A DNA stretch of 64,000 nt from JABWBD01 sp040768665. Lineage in GTDB: Bacteria; Planctomycetota; Planctomycetia; Pirellulales; Thermoguttaceae. Positions 41,920 to 50,601 of the stretch are shown here, piece after piece. The stretch lies in the NCBI GenBank assembly GCA_040768665.1, contig JAXGMN010000012.1:186001-250000 (forward strand), given 5' to 3'. Made by a program: the position numbers and the translations under genes. The number at the start of each line of letters is the position of its first letter. Positions within the stretch are counted from its first letter, which is position 1. The notes beneath the pieces were generated by a model. The model ran no database searches. It was not told where the DNA came from and worked only from the letters and a program-made list of their open reading frames with translations.

Positions 41920-43329
41920 TTAAAGGATCTCTTCCAGCATACCGGCCGACTTCATGCCTTCGCTTTCGGTGTCCAACACGTGGACATCCAGCCCCTCGGG
42001 ATTGGGCAGTTTTGCCTTTTCGTCGATACCGGCCAACAGATAGAAGGTTCCCAGCAGGTCCGACGGATAGACGGGCCTCTCTGCAACATATTCACCTTTC
42101 TCGTCGGATGCCCCGACGACGCGGCCCCCTTTAAGACCACCGCCCGCGACGAGGACGGTGAAAACCGGCCCCCAGTGATGGCGTCCGCCGTTCCAGGGCG
42201 GCTCCCAGGAAATTTTGCACGTTCTGCCGAATTCGCCGGTACACCAAACCAGGGTGCTGTCAAGCCGGCCGCGCTCGCTCAGATCGGCAAGGAGCGTAGC
42301 CAAGCCTTGGTCCAACTGCGGACACTGTCGCTTCATGGTCGAAAAATGGTTGGAGTGCGTATCCCAACCACCGGGGAAGCTGATCGTGATATAGGGGACA
42401 CCGGCCTCGACCATCCGTCGCGCAGCCAGGCATTCCTGGCCGAACGTGTTCCGGCCGTAGCGATCTCTGAGCCCCTTGGGTTCATTGTCGAGATTGAATA
42501 CCTGCTTGCCTTCGCCCAGGATCAGGCCGTAGGCCCTTTCCTTGGCCTCTTCGATGGCAGCAATGTCGGGGACGCCGGACAGGCCATAGCCCACGGTGTC
42601 GACCTTCTGGAGCAAGTCACGGCGAGCCTCCTGCCGGGCGTCGCTGACTCCGCGGTTGACGATTCCCTGCACCTCGAAGCGATCCGCGTTCGGATCGCCG
42701 CCGGTGGCGAACGGTTTGTACGCAGGGCCCAGGAAGCCTTCCTCGGAAAACCGCCCGGCTGCCTGGAGCATCACGATGTAGGCCGGAAGCAGACCTTTGT
42801 ACTGCTCCCTCTTGAAGTACGTGAAGATGGAGCCCACGCTGGGGAAGGACAGCCGACCGCCCGGCGCGTGACCGGTCTGCATCAGGTAGGCCGCGGTTTC
42901 ATGACCGTTGTTGCCATGGGTCATGCTGCGGATCAGGGAGTATTTGTCCGCCTGCCTGGCCAGTTGCGGGAACAGGTAACTGAGCTGGATTCCGTCCACG
43001 TTGGTGGGGATGAACTTGTCAAACTCACCCAAGTAGTCGTAGCCCGTGCCCGGCTTGGGGTCCCAGGCGTCGTTTTGCGACATGCCGCCCCACAAGAAAA
43101 TCTGGATTACCGACTTGATTCGCCCTTTCTTGGCCTTGGCTTTGGCCGCCTCGTCTCGGGTCGCCTTCTGTTTGGCGAGTTCCTCCGGCGAGATCTTCAC
43201 CGCCTCCGCGGCGACGTGTGAAGCCAATCCGCCGGCCGCCATCATGCCCGCCGCGCCCAAAACGCCGCGTCGCATGGCCTCGCGCCGGGACACGCGTCCT
43301 TGGTTGTCTGGATGGTGATTTGTACTCAT
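41920..43329 (-). CDS. DUF1501 (sulfatase-like) Tat-exported protein
   Basis: The product starts MSTNHHPDNQGRVSRREAMR with a Tat signal (SRREAMRRGVLGAAGMMAAGGL). It contains the DUF1501 domain, an alkaline-phosphatase/sulfatase-like fold: KSVIQIFLWGGMSQNDAWDPKPG, MTHGNNGHETAAYLMQTGH, GGWDTHSNHF, TLVWCTGEFGRTCK and GRHHWGPVFTVLVAGGGLKGG. These blocks are highly conserved in planctomycetes, but the biochemical role is unproven. AGGAGG 9 bases upstream of ATG 43329 supports this start over the longer frame at 43368. The upstream gene encodes its usual DUF1549/1553 partner. Confidence 0.92.
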   Translation of the reverse strand: MSTNHHPDNQGRVSRREAMRRGVLGAAGMMAAGGLASHVAAEAVKISPEELAKQKATRDEAAKAKAKKGRIKSVIQIFLWGGMSQNDAWDPKPGTGYDYLGEFDKFIPTNVDGIQLSYLFPQLARQADKYSLIRSMTHGNNGHETAAYLMQTGHAPGGRLSFPSVGSIFTYFKREQYKGLLPAYIVMLQAAGRFSEEGFLGPAYKPFATGGDPNADRFEVQGIVNRGVSDARQEARRDLLQKVDTVGYGLSGVPDIAAIEEAKERAYGLILGEGKQVFNLDNEPKGLRDRYGRNTFGQECLAARRMVEAGVPYITISFPGGWDTHSNHFSTMKRQCPQLDQGLATLLADLSERGRLDSTLVWCTGEFGRTCKISWEPPWNGGRHHWGPVFTVLVAGGGLKGGRVVGASDEKGEYVAERPVYPSDLLGTFYLLAGIDEKAKLPNPEGLDVHVLDTESEGMKSAGMLEEIL

Positions 43330-43394
43330 GATTTCCGTCCTCCTTTTACTCCGAACTTGGAGTGTCATGCCAGGAAACCGACCGCTGTAAATGC

Positions 43395-43590
43395 CGAATG
43401 ACTAAGGACGAATGACGAATGAATGACGAATGAATGACGAAAGTCCCAATGACGAATGAATCGCAGACGGGATCAATCCGCTCTGCCTCGTCGATGGGTG
43501 CGTCACTGCGTCATTCCTCCGTCACCCGGCCTTTCGTCATCCGTCATTCCGACATTCTTTCGTTATTTGGTTTTTGTCATTCGTCATTCG
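43395..43590. repeat. AATGACG-type short tandem repeats in inverted blocks
   Basis: Between the DUF1549/1553 and DUF1501 genes, 43395-43461 carries repeated AATGACGA/GAATGACGA units and 43501-43590 carries TCGTCATTC units in the opposite orientation. The two blocks could form a long imperfect hairpin. No coding potential is seen. Confidence 0.65.
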
Positions 43591-43603
43591 TACTCCCCCA
43601 CTG

Positions 43604-45946
43604 TTAATGCCGCAGAAGAAACTCGGGAGTGTTGATCAGCGCCCAGGTGAGATCGATCCAAAGATCCCGCCCTTTCGCCACTCCGGTGTTGGCGTGTTCC
43701 TGTGCGGCCGCTACGTCCGCTTCCGTTGGAAAGCGCGACAAGATGGTCAAGTAGAGCCTTTCGGCGATCTCTTCGGGCTTGCCCGACGAGACTAACGCCG
43801 CGAGTTTGGGACCGCTCTGGAGTTTATTCTGGATCTGTCCGGAATTCAGCATATGAAGCCACTGGGGCGAAGCGAGCTCGCTGACCCGCTCGCTTTCCGT
43901 TCCCGTGGCACGCGAGGAACGTCCAAACAGGGTAAGGAACGAATCGGTGACGCTGCCGTCGGCCAATTGCACCGCGGACATATCCTTAGGAATATACGTG
44001 AAGGGCTCCGGAACGGCGCTGGTGTACAGGTCGGAACTGCCGGTGATCTCGTTCACCGCGTCGATCAACACCTCGGCCTCCACGCGCTGCAAGGGATAGC
44101 TTGCGAAGTTGGCAACTGCTTCCGGCGCGTTGGACCTTGGGATCGAAGAAAACTGGTACGTGGTCGACGTAAGAATCAGCCGCTTGAGGTGATTCAGATC
44201 ATAGCCGCTTGAAACCAGTTCTTTCTCCAAATAGGCCAACAACTCCGGGTTGCTGGGCGGGTTGTCATCGCGAATGTCGTCCGGCTCATGGACAATACCA
44301 CGGCCCATCACCCACGCCCAGGTGCGGTTGACGATGGCTTTCGCAAACCAAGGGTTTTCGGGGCGGATCAACCAATCGGCAAACACTACTCTCGGATCGC
44401 GATCTCTCGGAACCGAGGCCTTCGTGCCGTCCGGAAAGACGGCTTCCAGCGGCCCGTTTTCGGTGATCGGCTCGGCCAACGCCTGCGGGATCTGGTTGGT
44501 GACGGTCACCGATTGCGCAACGTTGTCGATTCCCGGCGCGGTGCTGCCGGGAACGGCGGTCGACTTGAGGGGATCCCAGAAGACAATCTCTTCCTTCCAT
44601 TCGCTGGTGGGCTTGTAGCCGATCTGCGTGAAGAAGGCCGCCATGCCGGCGAGACGGTCTTGCGGCCACAACTGGGGACGCGTGGCCATCAACGCCAGGC
44701 CCACGGACGCTGCAATGCCCTCGGGAGTCTTGTTCTGAATCGCGCGGTAGAAGTTGACCGGCCCGACGCGGAAATTGCTCCCACTGGAAGTGAGGAGTTC
44801 GCGGGCGAACTGATCGTAAGGCTTATTCCGGGCGATCGATTCCCACACCCAGCGGTGGTAGGCTTGTGCCGCGTTGGGCCAGACCTTCACGGGAAACTCC
44901 GCCTTGATTCGCAGGATATCGCTCCATCTCATCGCCCAGTAATCAACGTGCGTATATTGCTCGAGCAGACGATCAACCAGGGCAGTGCGTTTGTTCGGAT
45001 CCGGACTCCGGATAAACGCCTTGGCCTCTTCCGCAGCGGGAAGTTTGCCGGTCAGGTCCAGATAGGCGCGGCGGATGAACACCGCATCGGAGCAGATGGC
45101 CGGTTGAATCCCCATCGCCTTGAGCTTCGCAAACACGATTTCATCAATTCGGTTCGCCGGCTTCGGCGCGTCCGGGCTCTCCATAATGTTTGGCGCTCTT
45201 TTGGCGGCGAGCAGCCGGTGGATCTCGGCCTTGGCCTTATCGGCCAGGGCCCACTTATCGTCTGCATTTTTTTTGGCAGCCGTATAGGCCGCGCGGGCTT
45301 CGTCCGATATCGTCTTTAGGGGAGGAACAGCGGCTTCTGCCGCCTTGGCGGCCTCTTCGGCCGCCACGTGTGTCTCTTTGGCCGCGGCGATCCGTTTCTT
45401 CAGATTCTCCAGGGCTTCTTCGACCGACTTCTTCCGCGCTTCGGCCGAAGCCAGCCTCTGGGTGGCGGAGTTGGCCTGAGCCACCGCTTGCTCAAGCTCC
45501 TTTGCCTTGGGGTCCAGAGCTGCCTTGGCCTCGTCGGCCGCTTTGCGCTTGGCGGCGGCATCGGCGGCGGCCTGTTGGCTTGCCTCATCGAGCTGGAGGA
45601 GGTCCTTAGCGGCTTCCCGGGCCGCCTGATTGGCAGCCGTGGCGGCGGCGACCTGGTTCGTGGCACTGGCCAGGGCCTCATCGGCCGGTTTCTTCTGCGT
45701 CTCGGCTTCGGTCAGCTTCTGCGCGGCGGCCGCGGCCTGGGCCTGCGCCGCTTGTTCGCCCTGCTGCGCCTGAGCGAGAGCGGCCTTGGCGGCTTCGGCC
45801 GTTTTGCGTTTGGCAGCGGCATCGTCGGCAGCCTGTTTCTTCTCGGCTTCGGGCTTGGCGGCATCCTCCGCGGCCTGCTTGGCCGCAGCCTCGGCAGCCT
45901 GTGCAGCCTGTTCGGCAGCTTGAGAAGCCGTGGTGGCGGCGGCCAC
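43604..45946 (-). CDS. DUF1549/DUF1553 protein, C-terminal part of a frameshifted gene
   Basis: The 780-residue frame begins within an Ala-rich coiled-coil array (~1-235) and continues into DUF1549 (~255-450: DEIVFAKLKAMGIQPA, FIRRAYLDLTGKLPAAEEA, DYWAMRWSDILR, RWVWESIARNKPYDQFARELL) and DUF1553 (~545-770: PRVVFADWLIRPENPWFAKAIVNRTWAWVMGRG, HPDDIRDDNPPSNPELL-like, SSGYDLNHLKRLILTSTTYQFSS). These domains are characteristic of planctomycete surface/periplasmic proteins often joined to cytochrome-type modules. The true start lies upstream at 47763; several frame changes between 45960 and 46356 separate the halves. It is followed by DUF1501 and PPC genes. Confidence 0.85.
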   Translation of the reverse strand: MAAATTASQAAEQAAQAAEAAAKQAAEDAAKPEAEKKQAADDAAAKRKTAEAAKAALAQAQQGEQAAQAQAAAAAQKLTEAETQKKPADEALASATNQVAAATAANQAAREAAKDLLQLDEASQQAAADAAAKRKAADEAKAALDPKAKELEQAVAQANSATQRLASAEARKKSVEEALENLKKRIAAAKETHVAAEEAAKAAEAAVPPLKTISDEARAAYTAAKKNADDKWALADKAKAEIHRLLAAKRAPNIMESPDAPKPANRIDEIVFAKLKAMGIQPAICSDAVFIRRAYLDLTGKLPAAEEAKAFIRSPDPNKRTALVDRLLEQYTHVDYWAMRWSDILRIKAEFPVKVWPNAAQAYHRWVWESIARNKPYDQFARELLTSSGSNFRVGPVNFYRAIQNKTPEGIAASVGLALMATRPQLWPQDRLAGMAAFFTQIGYKPTSEWKEEIVFWDPLKSTAVPGSTAPGIDNVAQSVTVTNQIPQALAEPITENGPLEAVFPDGTKASVPRDRDPRVVFADWLIRPENPWFAKAIVNRTWAWVMGRGIVHEPDDIRDDNPPSNPELLAYLEKELVSSGYDLNHLKRLILTSTTYQFSSIPRSNAPEAVANFASYPLQRVEAEVLIDAVNEITGSSDLYTSAVPEPFTYIPKDMSAVQLADGSVTDSFLTLFGRSSRATGTESERVSELASPQWLHMLNSGQIQNKLQSGPKLAALVSSGKPEEIAERLYLTILSRFPTEADVAAAQEHANTGVAKGRDLWIDLTWALINTPEFLLRH

Positions 45947-47220
45947 CTGGTTCTTGGCGTCGGCCAGCGCGCCTTCATTCGTCGATACTCTTCGTGCTGC
46001 GCTTCGGCCAGCTTCGTGCCGGCGGCCGCGGCCGCAGCCTGGGCTTGTTGTTGGGCCTGGGCAGGGTTGAGCCAGCGCGGCCGCGGCATCCGCCGCCGCT
46101 TTTCGCCTGGCGGCGGCTTGTACTACCGCCCGCTTCTTCTCCTCAACCGTTTTCGCTGCGATCGCTGCCTGCTCGGCGGCCTGGGAAGCGGCGGTGGCCG
46201 CGGCAGCCGAGTTCCTTGGCGGCGGCCAGGGCCCGGCCGGCCGATTTTTCGTGCCTCCGCGTCCGCGAACTTTGCAGCGGCCGTGGCGGAAAGCCTGAGC
46301 CGCTTGCTCGCCGAGCGTACATGCCAGCGCTGCCTTGGTCTGTCGGCTGCTTTTCGCTTGGCGGCTGCGTCGGCCGTGGCCTGCTGCTTCTCTGCATCGG
46401 ACCTGCCGGCACGCTCGGCGATCACCTTGGCCGTGGCCTCTGCGGCCTGGGCAACCTGCTCGGCGGCCTGGTGAGCCGTCGTGGCTGCAGCGACCTGGTT
46501 CTTGGCGGCGGCCAAGGCATCATCGGCTGCCTTTTTCTGCGCGGGGGCGTCGGCCAAGTTCTTGGCGGCGGCGTTGGCTTGGGCCTGTGTTTGTTGCTCC
46601 GTTTGCTGTGCTTGGGTCAGGGCCGTCTTTGCCTCGTCGGCTGCTTTGCGCTTGGCCGCCGCTTCGTCCACTGCCTTCTTTTTTTCCTCCGGGGACTTGG
46701 TCGCATCCTCGGCGATTTTCTTGGCCGCGGCTTCGGCAGCCTGGGCCGCCTGCTCGGCCGCCTGGTGAGCCGTCGTGGCTGCAGCCACTTGGTTCTTGGC
46801 TGCGGCCGAAGCCTCGTCGGCTGCCTTTTTCTGCGCCGGGGCTTCGGCCAGCTTCTGGGCGGCCGCCGTGGCCTGAGCCTGTGCCTGCTGTTCGCTTTGC
46901 TGTGCCTGGACCAAGGCAGCCTTGGCCGCGTCGGCCGCCTTGCGTTTGGCAGCGGCGTCGGCTGCGGCCTGTTGCTTCTCCGCTTCGGAAACCGGCTTGG
47001 CATTGGCCTCCGCAGCCACCGCAGCCTGCTCGGCGGCCTGGTGTGCAGTCGTGGCCGCAGCGACTCGATTCTTGACGGCGGCCAGGGCCTCGTCGGCTGC
47101 CTTTTTCTCGATCTCGGCTTGGGCAAACTGCTCGGCGGCGGTCTTGGCTTGAGCGGCCACTCGCAGTTCGTTTTGCTGCGCCCAGATCAAGGCCGTTTTG
47201 GCCGTGTCGGCCGCTTTGCG
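45300..47220 (-). repeat. Tandem ~294-bp repeat array encoding ~98-residue Ala-rich units
   Basis: About seven tandem units begin with (K)RKAAD-type blocks at 47220, 46944, 46650, 46356, ~46069, 45808 and 45547. Each has a QAQ..EQQAQAQA segment, an A(P)AQKKAADEA segment and NQVAAATTAHQAAEQAAQAAE. Units 2-4 start exactly 98 codons apart. All indels in the gene fall in units four and five. Confidence 0.75.
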
Positions 47221-47763
47221 CATGGAGTCTGCCTCTTCCGCGGCCCTCCTGGCTTCGTCGTCGAGTCGGTTGGCGGCGTCGGAAGCGGCTTTCGCGGCGG
47301 CTTCAGCCACCCTGGCCGCGTTCTCGGCCGCATCGTAAGCTTGCTGCAACGGGAGCATGGCGGCCCTGGCGTCTTCTACCGCTTTGTCCAGGGCAGGCTT
47401 GGCGTTGGTCGCTTCGGTGAGGGCCTGGATGGCGACGGGCACATTGGCCTCGGCCTGCGCCAACTCTTTCGCGCCCTGCTCACCCGCCATATTCGCAGCA
47501 TCGGTGGCCTGCTGTCGCTTCGTGTAGGCCGCGCCTCTGGCGTTGGCGTATTCCCCGTCGGCCTTTTGCATTGCAGCCCTTACGGGAGCGACCGCCGCTT
47601 CCGCCTCCTTGGCCGCCTTCACGGCCGCCTCGTAGTCGGCCCTCGCCTTGGCCTCGGCATCGTTCGCGGCCTGCGCGCCCGCCTGTGCCTCGGCTGCGGC
47701 CGACAAGGAGCCTGACGATGCCAGAAGGAACAGGACGAGTGCAACCATTCTTGTTCTCATCAC
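46123..47763 (-). CDS. N-terminal part of the frameshifted DUF1549/1553 gene: signal peptide and Ala-rich coiled coil
   Basis: The 546-residue frame starts with a signal peptide (MMRTRMVALVLFLLASSGSLSAAA). It then encodes an almost pure Ala/Lys/Glu/Gln helix expected to form a long coiled coil. From residue ~182 it is organised in ~98-residue tandem units (RKAAD...QAQ...QKKAADEA...NQVAAATTAHQAAEQ). After residue ~474 the frame departs from the repeat consensus into Arg/Pro-rich nonsense, while repeat consensus continues in other frames. With the 43604-45946 frame it makes one gene of roughly 1380 codons. The coiled coil may act as a stalk holding the DUF1549/1553 domains away from the membrane; this is inference. 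Confidence 0.7.
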   Translation of the reverse strand: MMRTRMVALVLFLLASSGSLSAAAEAQAGAQAANDAEAKARADYEAAVKAAKEAEAAVAPVRAAMQKADGEYANARGAAYTKRQQATDAANMAGEQGAKELAQAEANVPVAIQALTEATNAKPALDKAVEDARAAMLPLQQAYDAAENAARVAEAAAKAASDAANRLDDEARRAAEEADSMRKAADTAKTALIWAQQNELRVAAQAKTAAEQFAQAEIEKKAADEALAAVKNRVAAATTAHQAAEQAAVAAEANAKPVSEAEKQQAAADAAAKRKAADAAKAALVQAQQSEQQAQAQATAAAQKLAEAPAQKKAADEASAAAKNQVAAATTAHQAAEQAAQAAEAAAKKIAEDATKSPEEKKKAVDEAAAKRKAADEAKTALTQAQQTEQQTQAQANAAAKNLADAPAQKKAADDALAAAKNQVAAATTAHQAAEQVAQAAEATAKVIAERAGRSDAEKQQATADAAAKRKAADRPRQRWHVRSASKRLRLSATAAAKFADAEARKIGRPGPGRRQGTRLPRPPPLPRPPSRQRSQRKRLRRRSGR

Positions 47764-48264
47764 GAGTCACCTCAAACGTGGGCTAAGTTCGACGGACGGC
47801 CGCCAGTTCGCCGGGGAAACTGCCCGGTTTGCTCCAAAATCGAGTGTATCGGGCCAAGCATGTCTCGCGCGGTTGACGCCGGCTGCACGGCCGGCAGGCA
47901 CCGCGGCGCTTCGCAAGGCTCGTCAGGAGGCCCGAAAGCCCCTGCGATCGACGATCGCCTTGCCAGGCAGACTTCTCAATTCTCTTGGCAGGACTGACAG
48001 ATTTCTAAAGGCAGGTACGGTAGGTAGGACAGATCTTGGCAGGACAAACGCGTTCGGACTCCCTATGGCATAATCCATTTGCGATCGCCTTGCAAGATTT
48101 ACTTCCCCCCATTGTTGTTAGAAAATAGCCGGTTTGCAACCATTTTGCTGGCATTTCTTTGGGATACCCCTCACCCGAAGGGGTAACTCCAGCCTGACGG
48201 CTCTGTAAACCGGCAGGTTTAGTGCAAGGCCCGCTGCGTCAAAATCAGTTTTACCGCGGATTGT
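47764..48264. other. Intergenic region between the hpn operon end and the DUF1549/1553 gene
   Basis: No gene is recognised. TTGGCAGGAC occurs twice near 47990 and 48033. A 7-base hairpin TACCCCT/AGGGGTA (48165-48185) lies about 80 bases past the hpnE stop but lacks a T-run, so it is only a weak terminator candidate. Confidence 0.35.
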
Positions 48265-49722
48265 TCACTCGCCGGGAAGCAATCGCGACAAAAGCCATCC
48301 TCGAGGCAGGTCCGGCGCAAGCACGCGCTCGTTTCGTCCAACGGCTCTGAGCATCGCCTCGACGGCCAGATAGCCGCTCCGCACGGCGCCTTCCATCGTG
48401 GCCGGCCAGCCTGTAGCCGTCCAGTCGCCGGCAAGCAGCAGATTGCGTAAGGTTGTCTCCTGGTGCGGCCGGACCGAATCGATGCCGGGGGCGGCCGAGA
48501 AAACCGCCTCCGGATTGGTGACGATCTTCCACCGCAAGAGCTTCGCCGAGCGGGCGGCCGGCCAGATTTCCGACAATTCCTTGTGGACCTGGTTGGCAAC
48601 CTGGTCGCGATCACGGCCTTTCAGGTCGCGCGAAGCGCTGATGACGGCCTGATAATGGTGGCCGTTATGTTCCTCGCCTGCCACGCCCGGAGAAGTCGCA
48701 CGATTGAAGATCCACTGGCTTAGCCGACCGACAAGCACGGCATGGGGCAGCGCCAGGATCGGGCGATCGTACCAGAGGTGTACGGCAGTTATTGGGGAGG
48801 GCTGAAGTTGACGCAGATCTTCCACGTTCGGCATGGCCGACCGCAGGCTTTCTCCCAAGACGCCGGGCACTGCCCGCCAGGGAACCGCGACGACAAAAAA
48901 GTCGTACCCTCGCTGCGATCCATCCCGGAGGACGAGTTCGGTCACCGAGGCTGAATTGCTCTTCAGGCATCGAACAGGGGTGCGGAGATGGATTTTCACC
49001 CCGCGCTGGCGCAGCCACCGACCGATCCGCCGATCGTAGATTTCCGCCAGCGGGACGCGTGGCACCTCGACTTCGTATGCTCTCGTGGATGCGAGGAGTC
49101 CGTCGACAACCACCTTGCGAGCCGCTGCCAGCGACGCCCGTTCGAGTGTTTCGCCCAGGGCACTGACCAACAGGACCGACCAGAATCGTTCCAATGCCTC
49201 GTCGCTTTCGCCGCGGCGTCTCAGCCAGGAGGCAACGTCGATATCCTCCGCGCCGGTCTCGCGGGCGACCGCCAGCATGGTCCGCCCGATCCGAAGACGA
49301 TCGCGAAACCGCAGGTAGCCAAGCCGCATCAGACCCGGCGCGAGGTGCAGCGGGCTGGGGAGGAAGGGAACCGGGGCGAACGGACGAATCCGGCAATCCG
49401 GCCCGACAAACCAGAGACGCCGGTCGCGCCGGAAACAGTCGGCAACACCGGTGCGGCGGCAAAAATCAGCCAGGTTGGTGCAGCAGCCCATGGATACGTG
49501 CTGGCAGTGATCGATTTCTTCCCCGGAAACCGGGTCGCAAAACGAGCCCGCCCGGCCGCCGAGTCGGCTGCGAGCCTCGAACAGTTCGACGGTGAAACCA
49601 CGATCCCGGGCCGCCACGGCCGCGGCCAGTCCGGCCAGCCCACCGCCCACGACGGCGACACGGGCAGCGGTGTTGATGCTCTCGGGCGAGAATGCCACGG
49701 GGTGTCGGACCTCGTCAGGCAA
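48265..49722 (-). CDS. hpnE: Hydroxysqualene dehydroxylase HpnE
   Basis: HpnE is a FAD-dependent amine-oxidase-type enzyme that reduces hydroxysqualene to squalene, the last of the three HpnCDE steps. The 485-residue product has the dinucleotide-binding start VAVVGGGLAGLAAAVAARDRG and the ELFEARSRLGGRAGSF motif. HpnE-type blocks include EIDHCQHVSMGCCTN and, near the C-terminus, LLLAGDWTATGWPATMEGAVRSG. The start TTG 49722 overlaps the hpnD stop; GTG 49698 is an alternative. It is the last gene of hpnC-hpnD-hpnE. No squalene-hopene cyclase lies in the window, so the product could be hopanoids or another triterpenoid. Confidence 0.92.
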   Translation of the reverse strand: MPDEVRHPVAFSPESINTAARVAVVGGGLAGLAAAVAARDRGFTVELFEARSRLGGRAGSFCDPVSGEEIDHCQHVSMGCCTNLADFCRRTGVADCFRRDRRLWFVGPDCRIRPFAPVPFLPSPLHLAPGLMRLGYLRFRDRLRIGRTMLAVARETGAEDIDVASWLRRRGESDEALERFWSVLLVSALGETLERASLAAARKVVVDGLLASTRAYEVEVPRVPLAEIYDRRIGRWLRQRGVKIHLRTPVRCLKSNSASVTELVLRDGSQRGYDFFVVAVPWRAVPGVLGESLRSAMPNVEDLRQLQPSPITAVHLWYDRPILALPHAVLVGRLSQWIFNRATSPGVAGEEHNGHHYQAVISASRDLKGRDRDQVANQVHKELSEIWPAARSAKLLRWKIVTNPEAVFSAAPGIDSVRPHQETTLRNLLLAGDWTATGWPATMEGAVRSGYLAVEAMLRAVGRNERVLAPDLPRGWLLSRLLPGE

Positions 49723-50601
49723 AGACTGGCTTCGTGGGAGGTAAGAGAATCCAACGGGCGGCGACCCGTGCCTGCCGGAGCCGTGTCAGTCGCACGCGGC
49801 GAGCCAAGACCGCGGCCGGCCGGCGGCGAATCTCCACGAACAGCTCGTGGTAGACGCTCGCCATCATGCCGAATACGCGGCGGCCGTCCTGATCCAGCCA
49901 GTCGAACAGCTCCGCCGCCTCGCCATAGAGGCGGTCGGCCCGGTCAAACTGCCGTTCGACCAGGTCCAAGAACCGCTCGTCGGCGATTCCCGTGGCGAGT
50001 TCGGCAGGGAATACCCGGCGGCGCGGAAGTCTTCCAGCGGCAGATAGACGCGGCCGTGGTCGGCGTCTTCCTTGAGATCTCGGAGGATATTCGTCAGTTG
50101 AAAGGCAAGCCCGCACTTATCGGCCGGTTCAAGAGCACGTTCGTCCCGGAACCCCCAGACATGCACGCAGGCAATGCCGACGGCGGAGGCAACGCGCCGG
50201 CAGTATACGGCCAGATCTTCGAAAGTCTCGTACTGGCGGCCCTGGAGGTCCATTTCCACGCCGTCGACGACATCGCAGAGACACTGGCGGGGAATCTGAA
50301 AGCGGCGAACGGTATCTGCCAAGGCCGGCATGAGAGGATGATTGATCGGCACACCCTCGCTGCGGAGCGTCTCATCGAGCGACAAGCGCCAATGGCTCAG
50401 GGCCTTTCGACGAGCGTCCGGCGGCTCTTCGTTGTCGCCGAGGTCGTCGGTGTGCCTCATGAAGGCATAGAGCGCATCCATGCCGCGGCGTTTCTCCCGG
50501 CCGAGCAGCAGAAAGCACGGATAGAAATTCGATCCGGATCGCCTGGCCAGTCGGCGGCAGAATGCATAGCTGGCCTCGACGGTCGAGCGGTCACCCTTCA
50601 T
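49715..50601 (-). pseudogene. hpnD: Presqualene diphosphate synthase HpnD, interrupted by a frameshift
   Basis: HpnD condenses two farnesyl diphosphates to presqualene diphosphate. From ATG 50601 the frame has SNFYPCFLLLGREKRRGMDALYAFMR, the first Asp-rich motif (HTDDLGDNEE) and the second (NILRDLKEDADHGRVYLPLEDF), then loses sense after EDFRAAGYS near 50016. The expected continuation (PAELATGIADERFLDLVERQFDRADRLYGEA to its stop at 49715) is in another frame. One missing C in a run of Cs (TCCCT for TCCCCT) explains the break. All catalytic motifs lie before it. It may be a sequencing error or a real mutation. The ATG overlaps the hpnC stop (ATGA). Confidence 0.85.

Noticed and set aside
43395..43590. 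CRISPR-like array between DUF1549/1553 and DUF1501
   Set aside because: The units are only 7-9 bases, irregularly spaced and occur in both orientations; there are no spacers of constant length and no cas genes.
45901..47715. Gly/Leu/Arg-rich 604-codon plus-strand frame that looks like a membrane protein
   Set aside because: It is the complement of the Ala-rich coiled-coil repeats; the periodic composition comes from the array, not from a membrane protein.
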